The position numbers and the translations under genes were made by a program. The notes beneath the pieces are model-generated. The model searched no databases, was not told where the DNA came from, and saw only the letters and a list, made by a program, of their open reading frames with translations. A stretch of 64,000 bases of DNA, from NCBI RefSeq assembly GCF_002355475.1, contig NZ_AP014862.1, positions 1,364,001 through 1,428,000 of the forward strand, read 5' to 3'. Every line of letters starts with the position of its first letter. The first letter of the stretch is position 1. Shown here piece after piece: positions 8,505 through 18,452 of this stretch. Source of the stretch: Pseudomonas furukawaii. GTDB taxonomy: Bacteria > Pseudomonadota > Gammaproteobacteria > Pseudomonadales > Pseudomonadaceae.

Positions 8505-11500
8505 TGCAGGGCCTCCTCGGTTTTCTCGGCGGACCGCTTGCGCTTCTCGAACAGCGAACAGACCACCACGTAGAACAAGGGAATCCAGAAGATCGCCAGG
8601 ACCAGCGCGCTGAGCATGCCTCCGATCACCCCGGTGCCGATGGCGTGCTTGCTGCCGGCGCCGGCGCCGGAAGCGATGGCCAGGGGCAGCACGCCGAGGA
8701 TGAACGCCAGGGAGGTCATCACGATGGGGCGCAGGCGCATGCGGCAGGCCTCGATGGCCGCCTGGACCAGGCTCATGCCCTGCTCGTGCTGGGCCTTGGC
8801 GAACTCGACGATGAGGATCGCGTTACGCGCCGACAGGCCGATGGTGGTGAGCAGGCCGACCTGGAAGAACACGTCGTTGGACAGGCCGCGCAGGCTGGTG
8901 AACATCAGCGCGCCGATCACGCCCAGGGGCACCACCAGCATCACCGAGAAGGGGATCGACCAGCTTTCGTACAGGGCCGCCAGGCAGAGGAACACCACCA
9001 GCAGCGACAGGGCGTAGAGGGCCGGGGCCTGGGCACCGGACAGCCGCTCCTCGTAGGAGAGGCCGGTCCAGGCGTAGCCGACGCCCGCCGGCAGCTGCTT
9101 GGCGATCTCTTCCACGGCGGCCATGGCGTCACCCGAGCTGTAGCCCGGAGCGGCCTCGCCGAGGATTTCCACCGCCGGCACGCCGTTGTAGCGCGCCAGC
9201 TTCGGCGGGCCGTAGGTCCACTCGCCGCTGGCGAAGGCGCTGAAAGGCACCATCTGGCCCTGGTCGTTGCGCACGTACCACTTGTTCAGGTCTTCCGGGT
9301 TCATCCGTGCTTCGGGTTCGCCCTGCAGGTAGACCTTCTTCACCCGGCCACGGTCGATGAAGTCGTTGACGTAGCTGGCGCCCCAGGCGATGGAGACGGT
9401 GTTGTTGATATCCGACAGGGAGAGCCCATGGGCGCGGGCCTTCTCGTCGTCGATCAGCAACTGGTACTGGGGCTCGTCACGCAGGCCGTTGGCGCGGACG
9501 CGGTTGAGCACCGGGTTCTTCGCCGCCAGTTCGAGGAACTGGTCACGGGCTTCGTTCAGGGCCTCGTGGCCGATGCCGGCGCGGTCCTGGAGGAAGAAGT
9601 TGAAGCCGGTGGCGTTGCCCAGCTCCATCACGGCCGGCGGCGCGAAGGCGAACACCATGGCGTCGCGGAAACTGAAGAAGTGCTTCTGGGCGCGCTGGGC
9701 CAGGGCGGCGACGCTGTTCTGCTCGCCGGGGCGCTCGTCCCAGGGCTTGAGCATGATGAAGGCCATGCCCGAACTCTGGCCGCGTCCGGCGAAGTTGAAG
9801 CCGGTCACGGTGAACACCGACTTCACGGTGTCCTGCTCCTGCTCCAGGAGGTACTGGCGCATTTCGTCCACCACCACCTGGGTCCGTTCGGCGCTGGCGC
9901 CGGCCGGGGTCTGCACCTGGGCGAAGAGCACGCCCTGGTCTTCCTCGGGGAGGAAGGCGGTGGGGATGCGGGTGAACATGAAGGCCATGACGCCGACTAT
10001 CACCAGGTACATCAGCAGGTAGGGGGCCTTGCGCTTGAGCATGGCGGCCACGCCGTTCTGGTAGGCCTGGTTGCCACGCTCGAAGCTGCGGTTGAACCAG
10101 CCGAAGAAGCCGCGCGCCTCGTGGTGCTCACCCTTCCTGATAGGTTTGAGCAGGGTGGCGCAGAGGGCCGGGGTGAAGATCAGCGCCACCAGCACCGAGA
10201 GCGCCATGGCGGCGACGATGGTGATGGAGAACTGCCGGTAGATCACACCCGTGGAGCCGCCGAAGAAGGCCATGGGCAGGAACACCGCCGAGAGCACCAG
10301 GGCGATGCCCACCAGCGCGCCCTGGATCTGGCCCATGGACTTGCGGGTGGCTTCCAGGGGCGACAGGCCCTCCTCGCGCATCACCCGCTCGACGTTTTCC
10401 ACCACCACGATGGCATCGTCCACCAGCAGGCCGATGGCCAGCACCATGGCGAACATGGTCAGGGTGTTGATGGAGAAGCCGAAGGCCGCCAGCACGCCAA
10501 AGGTACCCAGCAGCACCACGGGCACCGCCAGGGTCGGGATGATGGTGGCGCGCAGGTTCTGCAGGAACAGGAACATCACCAGGAACACCAGGACGATGGC
10601 CTCGCCCAGGGTGTGGATCACGCCCTCGATGGAGGCCGAGACCACCGGGGTGGTGTCGTAGGGGAACACCACCTTCATCCCGGCGGGGAAGAAGGGTTCC
10701 AGTTCGCCGATGGTCTGGCGGATCGCCTTGGCGGTGTCCAGGGCGTTGGCGCCGGTGGCCAGCTTGATGGCCAGGCCGGAGGCGGGCTTGCCGTTGTACT
10801 GGGCGCTGATGCTGTAGTTCTCGCCGCCCAGCTCGATCTTGGCCACATCCCGCAGGCGCACCTGGGAGCCGTCACGGTTGACCTTGAGCAGGATGGCGCC
10901 GAACTGCTCGGGCGTCTGCAGGCGGGTCTTGCCGATGATGGTGGCGTTGAGCTGCTGACCGGGGGAGGCGGGCAGGCCGCCGAGCTGGCCGGAGGAGATC
11001 TGCACGTTCTGCGCCTGGATGGCGGTCTTCACGTCCACCGGCGTCAGCTGGTAGTTGTTCAGCCTGGCGGGGTCCAGCCAGATGCGCATGGCGTACTGGG
11101 CGCCGAACACCTGGAAGTCGCCCACGCCCTTGGTGCGCGAGATCGGGTCCTGGATGTTGGAGACGATGTAGTTGGCCAGGTCGTTCTTGTCCATGGAGCC
11201 GTCTTCGGAGACGACGCCGATCACCAGCAGGAAGTTCTTCACCGCCTTGGTGACGCGGATGCCCTGCTGCTGGACCTCCTGGGGCAGCAGCGGGGTCGCC
11301 AGCTGCAGCTTGTTCTGCACCTGGACCTGGGCGATGTCGGGGTTGGTGCCCTGCTCGAAGGTGGCGGTGATGGTCATGCTGCCGTCGGAGTTGCTCTCCG
11401 AGGAGATGTAGCGCAGGCCGTCGATGCCGTTGAGCTGCTGCTCGATCACCTGCACCACGGTGTCCTGCACCGTCTGCGCGGAGGCGCCGGGGTAGCTGAC

Positions 11501-11638
11501 CTGGATACCGACCGCGGGCGCGGCGATGCTGGGGTACTGGTTGATCGGCAGTTTCAGGATCGACAGGCCGCCAGCGAGCATGATCACCAGCGCGATCACC
11601 CAGGCGAAGATCGGGCGATCGATGAAGAATCTGGACAT
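8501..11638 (-). CDS. ttgB: RND multidrug efflux transporter MexB/TtgB
   Basis: A 1,045-residue inner-membrane RND (HAE1) transporter, the usual length for MexB, AcrB and TtgB. It begins [20 protein letters not shown], has 12 hydrophobic segments arranged 1+5+1+5 around two large periplasmic loops, and keeps the paired aspartates of the proton relay in TM4 ([14 protein letters not shown], about residues 407-408). It exports antibiotics, solvents and plant or aromatic compounds in exchange for protons. It lies between the adaptor gene (11-bp gap) and the channel gene (4-bp overlap). No deletion or frameshift is seen, so the pump looks functional. Confidence 0.95.
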   Translation of the reverse strand: MSRFFIDRPIFAWVIALVIMLAGGLSILKLPINQYPSIAAPAVGIQVSYPGASAQTVQDTVVQVIEQQLNGIDGLRYISSESNSDGSMTITATFEQGTNPDIAQVQVQNKLQLATPLLPQEVQQQGIRVTKAVKNFLLVIGVVSEDGSMDKNDLANYIVSNIQDPISRTKGVGDFQVFGAQYAMRIWLDPARLNNYQLTPVDVKTAIQAQNVQISSGQLGGLPASPGQQLNATIIGKTRLQTPEQFGAILLKVNRDGSQVRLRDVAKIELGGENYSISAQYNGKPASGLAIKLATGANALDTAKAIRQTIGELEPFFPAGMKVVFPYDTTPVVSASIEGVIHTLGEAIVLVFLVMFLFLQNLRATIIPTLAVPVVLLGTFGVLAAFGFSINTLTMFAMVLAIGLLVDDAIVVVENVERVMREEGLSPLEATRKSMGQIQGALVGIALVLSAVFLPMAFFGGSTGVIYRQFSITIVAAMALSVLVALIFTPALCATLLKPIRKGEHHEARGFFGWFNRSFERGNQAYQNGVAAMLKRKAPYLLMYLVIVGVMAFMFTRIPTAFLPEEDQGVLFAQVQTPAGASAERTQVVVDEMRQYLLEQEQDTVKSVFTVTGFNFAGRGQSSGMAFIMLKPWDERPGEQNSVAALAQRAQKHFFSFRDAMVFAFAPPAVMELGNATGFNFFLQDRAGIGHEALNEARDQFLELAAKNPVLNRVRANGLRDEPQYQLLIDDEKARAHGLSLSDINNTVSIAWGASYVNDFIDRGRVKKVYLQGEPEARMNPEDLNKWYVRNDQGQMVPFSAFASGEWTYGPPKLARYNGVPAVEILGEAAPGYSSGDAMAAVEEIAKQLPAGVGYAWTGLSYEERLSGAQAPALYALSLLVVFLCLAALYESWSIPFSVMLVVPLGVIGALMFTSLRGLSNDVFFQVGLLTTIGLSARNAILIVEFAKAQHEQGMSLVQAAIEACRMRLRPIVMTSLAFILGVLPLAIASGAGAGSKHAIGTGVIGGMLSALVLAIFWIPLFYVVVCSLFEKRKRSAEKTEEALQ

Positions 11639-11649
11639 CTGGAGGCTCC

Positions 11650-12792
11650 TTAGTGGCTCTTGGCCAGGCCGTCGCCGGACGCTTGCGGGTTGGCCACGTT
11701 GGTGGCCGGGGAGGCTTCCACCTCGGCGCCCGGGCGGACGAACTGCAGGCCCTCGGTGATCAGGCGATCCCCCGGGTTCAGGCCTTCGCTCACCAGCCAG
11801 CGGTCGCCGACGGTGCGTTGGGCCTTGAGCTGGCGCAGTTCCACCTTGTTCTCGGCATTCACCACCAGGGCGGTGGCCTGGCCCTTGAGGTCGCGGGTGA
11901 TGCCCTGTTGCGGCGCGAGGATGGCCTCCTGCTTCACCGCCGAGTTGAGCCGGGCGTGGACGAACATGCCGGGCAGCAGGGTGTGGTCGGGGTTGGGGAA
12001 CACCGCGCGCAGGGTCACCGAGCCGGTGCCTTCGTCCACCGAGACCTCGGAGAACTCAAGGCTGCCCTTCTGGCTGTACTCGCTGCCGTCCTCGAGGATC
12101 AGAGTGACCTTGGCGCTCTTGTCGCCGGACTTCTCCAGCTGGCCGTCGGCCATCTCCTTGCGCAGGCGCAGCAGGTCCGTGGTGGACTGGGTGACGTCGA
12201 CATAGATGGGATCGAGCTGCTGGATGGTGGCCAGGGCGTTGGCCTGGCCATTGCTGACCAGCGCACCCTCGGTCACCGCCGAGCGGCCGACGCGGCCGGA
12301 GATGGGCGCCAGCACCTTGGTGTAGCGCAGGTCGATCCTGGCTTTCTCCAGGGCGGCTTCGGCCTGCAGGCTGGCGGCGCGGGCCTCGTCATAGGCCTGC
12401 TTGCTCACCGCCTGGTCCACCACCAGGGTCTTGTAGCGGGACGCCAGGGACTGGGCGGAGGCGAGGCTGGCCTCGGCGCTCTTGAATGTGGCGGAGTAGA
12501 CCGACGGGTCGATCTGGTACAGCTGCTGGCCCGCCTTCACCTCGCTGCCCTCGGTGAACAGGCGTTTCTGGATGATCCCGTCCACCTGCGGGCGGACCTC
12601 GGCGATGCGGTAGGCGCTGGTGCGGCCCGGGAGTTCGGTGGTCAGGGTGAACGCCTGCGGTTGCAGGGTGACGACGCCGACCTTGGGGGTCTGGGCGGGC
12701 GGGGGAGCCGAGGCTTCCTGGCAACCGGCGAGGCTGAGCGTGGCCAGGGCGATGGCGGAAACCAAGGCGGCAAAGGCTGGCTTCATGGGCAT
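11650..12792 (-). CDS. ttgA: RND efflux periplasmic adaptor MexA/TtgA
   Basis: A 380-residue membrane fusion lipoprotein: signal ending LSLAGC (Cys24 from the chosen start), then [14 protein letters not shown], the split lipoyl domain ([19 protein letters not shown]), an alpha-hairpin, and beta-barrel and membrane-proximal domains ending in [10 protein letters not shown]. All are hallmarks of MexA/TtgA. The frame has an ATG at 12807, but the ATG at 12792 is preferred because TGAGG lies 9-13 bases before it, while 12807 lacks a Shine-Dalgarno sequence. First gene of the operon, read from the promoter at about 12876-12905 that the divergent TetR repressor should control. Confidence 0.94.
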   Translation of the reverse strand: MPMKPAFAALVSAIALATLSLAGCQEASAPPPAQTPKVGVVTLQPQAFTLTTELPGRTSAYRIAEVRPQVDGIIQKRLFTEGSEVKAGQQLYQIDPSVYSATFKSAEASLASAQSLASRYKTLVVDQAVSKQAYDEARAASLQAEAALEKARIDLRYTKVLAPISGRVGRSAVTEGALVSNGQANALATIQQLDPIYVDVTQSTTDLLRLRKEMADGQLEKSGDKSAKVTLILEDGSEYSQKGSLEFSEVSVDEGTGSVTLRAVFPNPDHTLLPGMFVHARLNSAVKQEAILAPQQGITRDLKGQATALVVNAENKVELRQLKAQRTVGDRWLVSEGLNPGDRLITEGLQFVRPGAEVEASPATNVANPQASGDGLAKSH

Positions 12793-12875
12793 CTGAAGGG
12801 ACCTCATTCTTTGGGTGACAACCCTGGGGAAGGGCTGGGCGCAGGGCGAGTTGTGGATTCTTGCGGAGGTGTAAG

Positions 12876-12911
12876 AATATACTTACATGCGTGAATGTTT
12901 GTAAATCGAAT
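12876..12911. promoter_or_regulatory. divergent ttgA/ttgR promoters with TtgR operator
   Basis: On the minus strand TTTACA (12900-12905) and TATATT (12876-12881) form a near-consensus sigma-70 promoter with an 18-bp spacer, reading into ttgA. Between and over these boxes lies the palindrome TTACA (12883-12887)/TGTAA (12900-12904). Its sequence (TTTACAAACA...ATGTAAGTATATTC) closely resembles the TtgR operator of P. putida as I remember it. A weaker plus-strand promoter (TTACAT, 17 bp, TCGAAT) would serve the repressor gene. Repressor binding would cover both. Confidence 0.8.
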
Positions 12912-12993
12912 ATTCCGACACCGATGTCAGATTTTGTTTCTCTGAGTGGGCGATTTTTTCCTTTGTCTCCAGACGGATAGGTTTCAGCGGCAC

Positions 12994-13635
12994 ATGGCCA
13001 GACGTACCAAAGAAGAAGCCGAAGAGACCCGGGTGCAGATACTCGATGCCACCGAACGGGTCTTCCACGAGAAGGGGGTTTCCCGTGCCTCCCTGGCGGA
13101 GATCGCCACCGCCGCCGGCGTGAGCCGGGGCGCCATCTACTGGCATTTCGAGAACAAGACCGACTTGTTCCAGGCGATGCTGGAGCGCATCCGCCTGCCC
13201 CTGGAAGAACTGGCACGCGCCAGCGAGCGGGAGGACGAGCCCGATCCGCTGGGGCGCATGCACCAGTTGCTCGTGCGCCTTCTGAAGCGTGTGGAGCTCG
13301 ACCCTCAAAGCCGGCGCATCCACGAGATCCTCCGCTACAAGGTGGAGTACACCGAGGAACTGGGGGACCTGCACCGTCGCATGCGGGAGCAGAGCATCGA
13401 GTGCGACCAGCGCATCGCCAAGGCGCTCTCCAATGCCGTCAGTCGTGGCCAGTTGCCCGCCGGCCTGGATTGTCGCCTCGCCGCCGTCAGCGTCCATGCC
13501 TATATGGAGGGGATCCAGACCAACTGGTTGCTGGCGCCCGACGGCTACTCCCTGGCGGACGAGGCGGAGATCCTGGTCGACAGCCTGATGGACATGCTGC
13601 GACTAAGTCCGGCGCTGCGCAGGCACGCTCCCTGA
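12994..13635 (+). CDS. ttgR: TetR-family efflux repressor TtgR
   Basis: A 213-residue TetR-type regulator. The N-terminal helix-turn-helix reads ASLAEIATAAGVSRGAIYWHF and begins MARRTKEEAEETR, matching TtgR of P. putida (210 residues). The C-terminal ligand domain contains RRIHEILRYKVEYT. Known TtgR releases its operator when it binds antibiotics, flavonoids or other pump substrates. The ATG at 12994 is used rather than an earlier in-frame ATG at 12946, because the shorter form starts exactly where family members start. It is divergent from ttgABC over a shared operator. A GGCGCCA/TGGCGCC hairpin follows the gene but lacks a T-run. Confidence 0.92.
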   Translation: MARRTKEEAEETRVQILDATERVFHEKGVSRASLAEIATAAGVSRGAIYWHFENKTDLFQAMLERIRLPLEELARASEREDEPDPLGRMHQLLVRLLKRVELDPQSRRIHEILRYKVEYTEELGDLHRRMREQSIECDQRIAKALSNAVSRGQLPAGLDCRLAAVSVHAYMEGIQTNWLLAPDGYSLADEAEILVDSLMDMLRLSPALRRHAP

Positions 13636-14011
13636 GCCCGGCGCGGATCCTGCCCCGGCGATAGCCGGTTGCCGGCAGCGCTGCGGGAGGGGCGCCACTT
13701 TTATGGCGCCAATTCATCTCGTTCGTCCCGCACATTTTTTCGCCGTCACCCCCACTTTTCGCCTGGGCCGCTCTGGAATGGGCTTATCAGCGTTAATGAG
13801 AACGTCTCTCGTCTCCTTGGCGTGTCGCTGGTCGGGCTTAATCCCGCAGCCGTCCGACGGGTGGGGTGCAGCGCTGGCGATGCGTCGGACTATTGGCTAA
13901 GCCTGTCCCTAGGGTTCTGCGGGGGCAGCGCCGTAGTGCTCCTTGGCTTCGAACTATAAGAAGGCGGCCGCGTCCGGGCCGATCCCACCACTCCGCCACT
14001 GGAGCGCCGAG
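13636..14011 (+). other. intergenic region before the type I secretion operon
   Basis: This 376-bp gap holds a GGCGCCA...TGGCGCC hairpin at about 13691-13711 and a TATAAG hexamer near 13957. The small open frames across it have no family features and no ribosome-binding sites that I trust. I could not place a convincing -35 box or regulator site, so the promoter of the secretion operon is presumed to be here but not located. Confidence 0.5.
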
Positions 14012-15748
14012 ATGAAGACTTTCTCGCAGCCCCGATCCGAGTTGTCCGAGATCCTCAACCGCCTGCGCCACACCTTCTATGTGGTGGGTGGCTTCAGCGG
14101 GGTCGTCAACCTGCTGATGCTGGCCCCGGCCATCTACATGATGCAGGTGTACGACCGCGTGCTGGCCAGCAGCAACGTCACCACCCTGATGATGCTCACG
14201 GCGCTGATCCTCGGGCTCTACCTGCTGATGTCGCTTCTGGAGGTGGTGCGCTCCACGGTGCTGATCCGCCTGGGTAACCGCATGGACATGAGCCTGAACA
14301 AGCGCATCTTCAATGCGTCCTTCGAGCGCAACCTGCGGCGAGCCGGCGGCAACCCGGCCCAGGCCCTGCAGGACCTGTCCCAGGTGCGCCAGTTCCTGAC
14401 CGGCAATGGCCTGTTCGCCTTCTTCGACGCCCCCTGGACGCCCATCTACCTGCTGGTGATCTTCCTCGTGCATCCGTTGCTGGGGATCATCACCCTGGTG
14501 GGCTCGGCGATCCTCTTCGGCCTGGCGCTGCTCACCGAGGTGGTGACCCGGGGACCGCTGATGGAGGCCAACCAGGCGGCCATGTCCTCCGGCGCCTTCG
14601 CCAACAACAACCTGCGCAACACCGAGGTGATCGAGGCCATGGGGATGCTGCCGGCGATCCGCGAGCGCTGGTTCGGCAGCCACCAGCGCATCCTCGAGAA
14701 GCAGACCCTGGCCTCGGACCGCGCAGCCTACATCAACGGTGTCAGCCGCTTCGTGCGGGTCACCATGCAGTCGCTGATCCTCGGCGCGGGCGCCCTGCTG
14801 GCGATCAAGGGCGACATCACCGCCGGCATGATGATCGCCAGCTCCATCCTCAGTGGCCGCGCCATGGCCCCGGTGGAGCAGGCCATCGGCGTCTGGAAGC
14901 AGTTGCTGTCCGCCCGGGCGTCCTGGGAACGGCTGAACAAGCTGCTGCAGGACTTCCCGGCGCGCAAGGAAGCCATGTCCCTGCCCAAGCCCCTGGGCGC
15001 CCTGTCCGTGGAGCAGGCCATGACCGCCGCCCCGGGAGGCGTCTCGACCATCCTGCGTGGCATCAACTTCAACCTGGCGCCCGGCGAAGCGCTTGGCATC
15101 ATCGGCCCCTCGGCCGCCGGCAAGTCCACCCTGGCGCGCCTGCTGGTGGGCGTCTGGCCGGCGCAGGGTGGAAAGGTGCGGCTCGACGGCGCCGATATCT
15201 TCCTCTGGAACAAGGAGGAACTGGGGCCCTCCATCGGCTACCTGCCCCAGGACGTGGAGCTGTTCGAAGGCACCATCGCCGAGAACATCTCCCGCTTTGG
15301 CGAGCTGGACAGCGAGGCGATCATCCTGGCGGCCAAGCGCGCCGGGGTCCATGACATGATCCTGCGTTTCGACAAGGGCTACGACACGCCCCTGGCCGGT
15401 GACGGCAGCCCGCTCTCCGGCGGCCAGAAGCAGCGCATCGCCCTGGCCCGGGCCATCTATGGCGACCCCTCGCTGATCGTGCTGGACGAGCCCAACGCCA
15501 ACCTCGACGACCTCGGCGAGGCGGCACTGGTGGAGGCCATCCTCGACCTGAAGAAACGGGGCAAGACCCTGGTCCTGATTTCCCACAGACCCAGCGTGCT
15601 CAGCACGGTGGACAAGGTGCTGCTGCTGCGCGACGGCGGCGTGCAGCTGTTCGGTCCCCGCGAGGAAGTCTTCGCGGCCCTGCGCCAGGCCAGCGTCATG
15701 CCTTCCGTGGGCACCCCCAACCTGGCGTCGATGCGGGCGAAGGAGTAA
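14012..15748 (+). CDS. aprD: type I secretion ABC transporter AprD/PrtD
   Basis: A 578-residue ABC exporter half-transporter. The membrane domain (residues ~1-310, starting MKTFSQPRSELSEILN) is followed by the ATPase domain with Walker A GPSAAGKST (about 364-372), signature LSGGQKQRI (about 468) and Walker B LIVLDEPNANLD (about 488). There is no N-terminal C39 peptidase-like domain, so it belongs to the PrtD/AprD protease/lipase exporter group and not to the longer LapB/HlyB group. The ATG at 14012 follows GGAG by seven bases; the frame is open upstream. First gene of an aprDEF-type operon. Confidence 0.9.
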   Translation: MKTFSQPRSELSEILNRLRHTFYVVGGFSGVVNLLMLAPAIYMMQVYDRVLASSNVTTLMMLTALILGLYLLMSLLEVVRSTVLIRLGNRMDMSLNKRIFNASFERNLRRAGGNPAQALQDLSQVRQFLTGNGLFAFFDAPWTPIYLLVIFLVHPLLGIITLVGSAILFGLALLTEVVTRGPLMEANQAAMSSGAFANNNLRNTEVIEAMGMLPAIRERWFGSHQRILEKQTLASDRAAYINGVSRFVRVTMQSLILGAGALLAIKGDITAGMMIASSILSGRAMAPVEQAIGVWKQLLSARASWERLNKLLQDFPARKEAMSLPKPLGALSVEQAMTAAPGGVSTILRGINFNLAPGEALGIIGPSAAGKSTLARLLVGVWPAQGGKVRLDGADIFLWNKEELGPSIGYLPQDVELFEGTIAENISRFGELDSEAIILAAKRAGVHDMILRFDKGYDTPLAGDGSPLSGGQKQRIALARAIYGDPSLIVLDEPNANLDDLGEAALVEAILDLKKRGKTLVLISHRPSVLSTVDKVLLLRDGGVQLFGPREEVFAALRQASVMPSVGTPNLASMRAKE

Positions 15749-15754
15749 TCCATC

Positions 15755-17098
15755 ATGCAAGCGGCAAGCGAAAGCAAGGCCCTGGTCAAGGTCGAGGAAC
15801 CGGCACAGGTGGACATGGACGACCGCCGTCCTGCCCGCTGGGGCGTCGGCCTGGTGCTGGCCGGCTTCGGCGGCTTCCTCGTCTGGGCGCTGGTGGCGCC
15901 CCTGGACGCCGGGGTGGTGGCCAATGCTACGGTCAACGTGACCAATGCCCGCAAGACGGTGCAGCACCTCACCGGCGGCACCGTGTCGGCGATCCTGGTG
16001 CGTGAGGGGGACAAGGTGCGCGCCGGCCAGGAGCTGGCCCGCCTGGACCCGACCCAGGCCATCGCCGAGCAGGGGGCGCTGAGCTCCCAGTACATAGTCG
16101 CCAAGACCGTGGAGGACCGCCTGGTGGCCGAGCGCGATGGCGCCGACACCGTCACCTTCACCTCGGAACTGCTGGAGCGCTTCGGCGGTGATCCGCGCCT
16201 GATGGAGGCCGTCGCCCTGCAGCAGCGCCTGTTCCAGACCCGGCGCAAGGCACTGCTGGGCGAGATCAGCATCCTCCATGAGAACCTCAATGGCGCCGAG
16301 GAGCAGCTCAAGGGCCTGCGTCAGGTGCAGGGGACCCGCGCCCGGCAGGCCAGTCTGCTGGAACAGGAGCTGGAGGGGGTTCGCAGCCTGGCGGCCGAAG
16401 GCTACATCCCGCGCAACCGCATGCTGGAGCTGGAGCGCAGCGCGTCCGAGCTGAACGGCGCCCTGGCGCAGAACGTCGCCGACATCGGCCGGACCCGCAA
16501 CCAGATCGCCGAGCTCAAGCTGCGTATTCTCCAGCGCGAGCAGGACTTCCAGAAGGAAGTGGAGTCCCAGCTCACCGATATCCAGCGGGAGACCACCTCC
16601 CTCGCCGAACGCCTGCGCTCGGTGGACTACCAGGTGGACAACACCGTGATCCGCTCCCCCATCGACGGCATCGTCCTGGGGCTGAATATCGCCACCGTGG
16701 GGGGGGTGATCCAGCCCGGCGCGCCGATCATGGACGTGGTGCCGGACAAGGAGCCTTTGCAGGTGGATGCCCAGGTGCCGGTCCAGGCCATCGACAAGAT
16801 GGTGCCCGGCCTGCCGGTGGACATTGCCTTCCCGGCCTTCAACCACGCGCAGACGCCCAATATTCCCGGTCGCGTGCTGACGGTGGCCGCCGACCGCCTG
16901 GTGGACGAGGCCAGCAAGCAGCCCTACTACCTCGCCCAGGTGGAGGTGACCGCGGAGGGCATGAAATTGCTCGGTCCGAACAATATCCGTGCGGGAATGC
17001 CGGCTACAGTGACTATCAAGACCGGTGAACGCAGCCTGATGAGCTACCTGATGAAACCCCTGCTGAGCCGGGTCGGAAACGCATTCAAGGAGCAGTGA
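15755..17098 (+). CDS. aprE: type I secretion membrane fusion protein AprE/PrtE
   Basis: A 447-residue HlyD-family protein: short cytoplasmic N-terminus, one transmembrane helix (about residues 30-50, GLVLAGFGGFLVWALVAPLD), a lipoyl half-motif (GTVSAILVREGDKVRAGQ), a long coiled coil, and the C-terminal beta-barrel with SPIDGIVLGLNIATVGGVIQ. It bridges the AprD-type ATPase in the inner membrane to the outer-membrane channel. It starts six bases after the aprD stop, and aprF follows after one base, so the three genes form one operon. Confidence 0.92.
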   Translation: MQAASESKALVKVEEPAQVDMDDRRPARWGVGLVLAGFGGFLVWALVAPLDAGVVANATVNVTNARKTVQHLTGGTVSAILVREGDKVRAGQELARLDPTQAIAEQGALSSQYIVAKTVEDRLVAERDGADTVTFTSELLERFGGDPRLMEAVALQQRLFQTRRKALLGEISILHENLNGAEEQLKGLRQVQGTRARQASLLEQELEGVRSLAAEGYIPRNRMLELERSASELNGALAQNVADIGRTRNQIAELKLRILQREQDFQKEVESQLTDIQRETTSLAERLRSVDYQVDNTVIRSPIDGIVLGLNIATVGGVIQPGAPIMDVVPDKEPLQVDAQVPVQAIDKMVPGLPVDIAFPAFNHAQTPNIPGRVLTVAADRLVDEASKQPYYLAQVEVTAEGMKLLGPNNIRAGMPATVTIKTGERSLMSYLMKPLLSRVGNAFKEQ

Positions 17099-17099
17099 C

Positions 17100-18443
17100 A
17101 TGAGCCCCCGGAAGGCCCTCGCGGGATTACTTGGAATCGTTGCCCTGCCGGTGTCGGCCATGGACCTGGCGGAAGCCTGGAACGTCTATCAGATCCAGGG
17201 GCCGACCTACCTCGCCTCGGTGCACGAGCGCCAGGCTGGCCAGGAGTACAAGGAGCTGGGCAAGGCCGGGCTGCTGCCCAGCATCAACGCCACCGCGTAC
17301 TGGAAGCGCGTGGACGGTACCAGCGAGCAGGAGAACCTCCTTGGGCGCAGCGTCGAGAGTGACCTGGATTACGACTCGCGGGGCGCGGTGGTGGAGTTGC
17401 GCCAGCCGCTGTTCAACAAGCAGCGCATGGCCGAGTACCGCCAGGGCAACCAGCGGACCCTGTTCAGCGATGCGGTGTTCGACGCCAAGACCCAGGAGTC
17501 GGCGGTGAGCCTCGCCAGCCGCTACTTCGCCGTGCTGCTGGCGCTGGAGACCATCGAGCTGGCCAAGGTGAAACTGAAGAACCTGGAGGAGCAGGTGCAG
17601 TCCGCCAAGCGCCGTTTCGACCTTGGCGACGGTACCGTGATCGACGTCGACCAGGCCTCCGCCCGGCGCGACCTGGCCCGGGCCGAACTGATCGAGGCCG
17701 AGGACAACCTGCTGGTGGCCCGCCGCCTGCTGCAGGAGTTGCTGGGCGTGGTGCCGGAGCAGATGTCCACCCTGCGCACCGACTTTCCCACGCCGCCGCT
17801 GGAGCCGCCGTCGCTCCAGGACTGGCTCAACGACGCCAAGGCGAACAACCCCGCCATCATCGCTCGCCGCCATAGCGTCGATATCGCCGACCAGGAGGTG
17901 AAGCGCGCCAGCGCTGGGCACTGGCCCACCCTGGACTTCGTCGCCGCCTACAACGACACCGAGAGTGACTCGGTCTCCACCCAGGACCAGCACAACAAGT
18001 ACGGCTCGGTGGGCGTCGAACTGCGGATGCCGATCTTCGCCGGTGGCGCCACCAACGCCCAGGTGCGCCAGGCGTCGGCCAACCGCGAACTGGCCAACGA
18101 CCAGCTCAACTCCAGCCGGGAGGAAGTGCTCTCCGGCACGACCCGCGAGTTTCGCGGGGTGCAGAGCGGCGAGCAGCGTATCCGGGCACTGGAGCAGGCG
18201 GTGATCTCCAGCGAGCGGGCCCAGGACTCGGCCCGCAAGGGCTTCCGGGCCGGCACCAGCACCAACCTGGATATCCTCAATGCCGAGGAACAGGCCTTCA
18301 TCGCCCGGCGCGACCTGCTGGAGGCCAAACTGCGCTACCTGCTGTCGCGGTTGCGCCTTGCCGCGTCGGTGGGGTCGCTGGGGGGCGATGATATCCAGCG
18401 GGCCAACGACTACCTGGGCCCCTCGATCTCGATGCAGCAGTGA
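17100..18443 (+). CDS. aprF: type I secretion outer-membrane protein AprF/PrtF
   Basis: A 447-residue TolC-family channel. The Sec signal ends ALPVSAMDLAEAW. The two OEP repeats are visible, with conserved segments LASRYFAVLLALETIELAK and GFRAGTSTNLDILNAEEQ. It provides the outer-membrane exit for the AprD-AprE exporter. Its ATG overlaps the ribosome-binding region at the end of aprE. It is convergent with metR, with only nine bases between the two stop codons, and I see no terminator between them. No protease, lipase, inhibitor or adhesin gene follows, as would be expected for a dedicated system. Confidence 0.92.
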   Translation: MSPRKALAGLLGIVALPVSAMDLAEAWNVYQIQGPTYLASVHERQAGQEYKELGKAGLLPSINATAYWKRVDGTSEQENLLGRSVESDLDYDSRGAVVELRQPLFNKQRMAEYRQGNQRTLFSDAVFDAKTQESAVSLASRYFAVLLALETIELAKVKLKNLEEQVQSAKRRFDLGDGTVIDVDQASARRDLARAELIEAEDNLLVARRLLQELLGVVPEQMSTLRTDFPTPPLEPPSLQDWLNDAKANNPAIIARRHSVDIADQEVKRASAGHWPTLDFVAAYNDTESDSVSTQDQHNKYGSVGVELRMPIFAGGATNAQVRQASANRELANDQLNSSREEVLSGTTREFRGVQSGEQRIRALEQAVISSERAQDSARKGFRAGTSTNLDILNAEEQAFIARRDLLEAKLRYLLSRLRLAASVGSLGGDDIQRANDYLGPSISMQQ

Positions 18444-18452
18444 GTTTCCCGT

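Noticed and set aside
8645..11653. Long open frame (1,002 codons) on the strand opposite ttgB
   Set aside because: It is the antisense shadow of a well-supported RND gene, rich in His/Gly/Gln/Asp as expected from GC-rich antisense reading.
13838..17161. Long antisense open frame over aprD-aprE
   Set aside because: It shows the same shadow composition and lies opposite a complete type I secretion operon with clear motifs.
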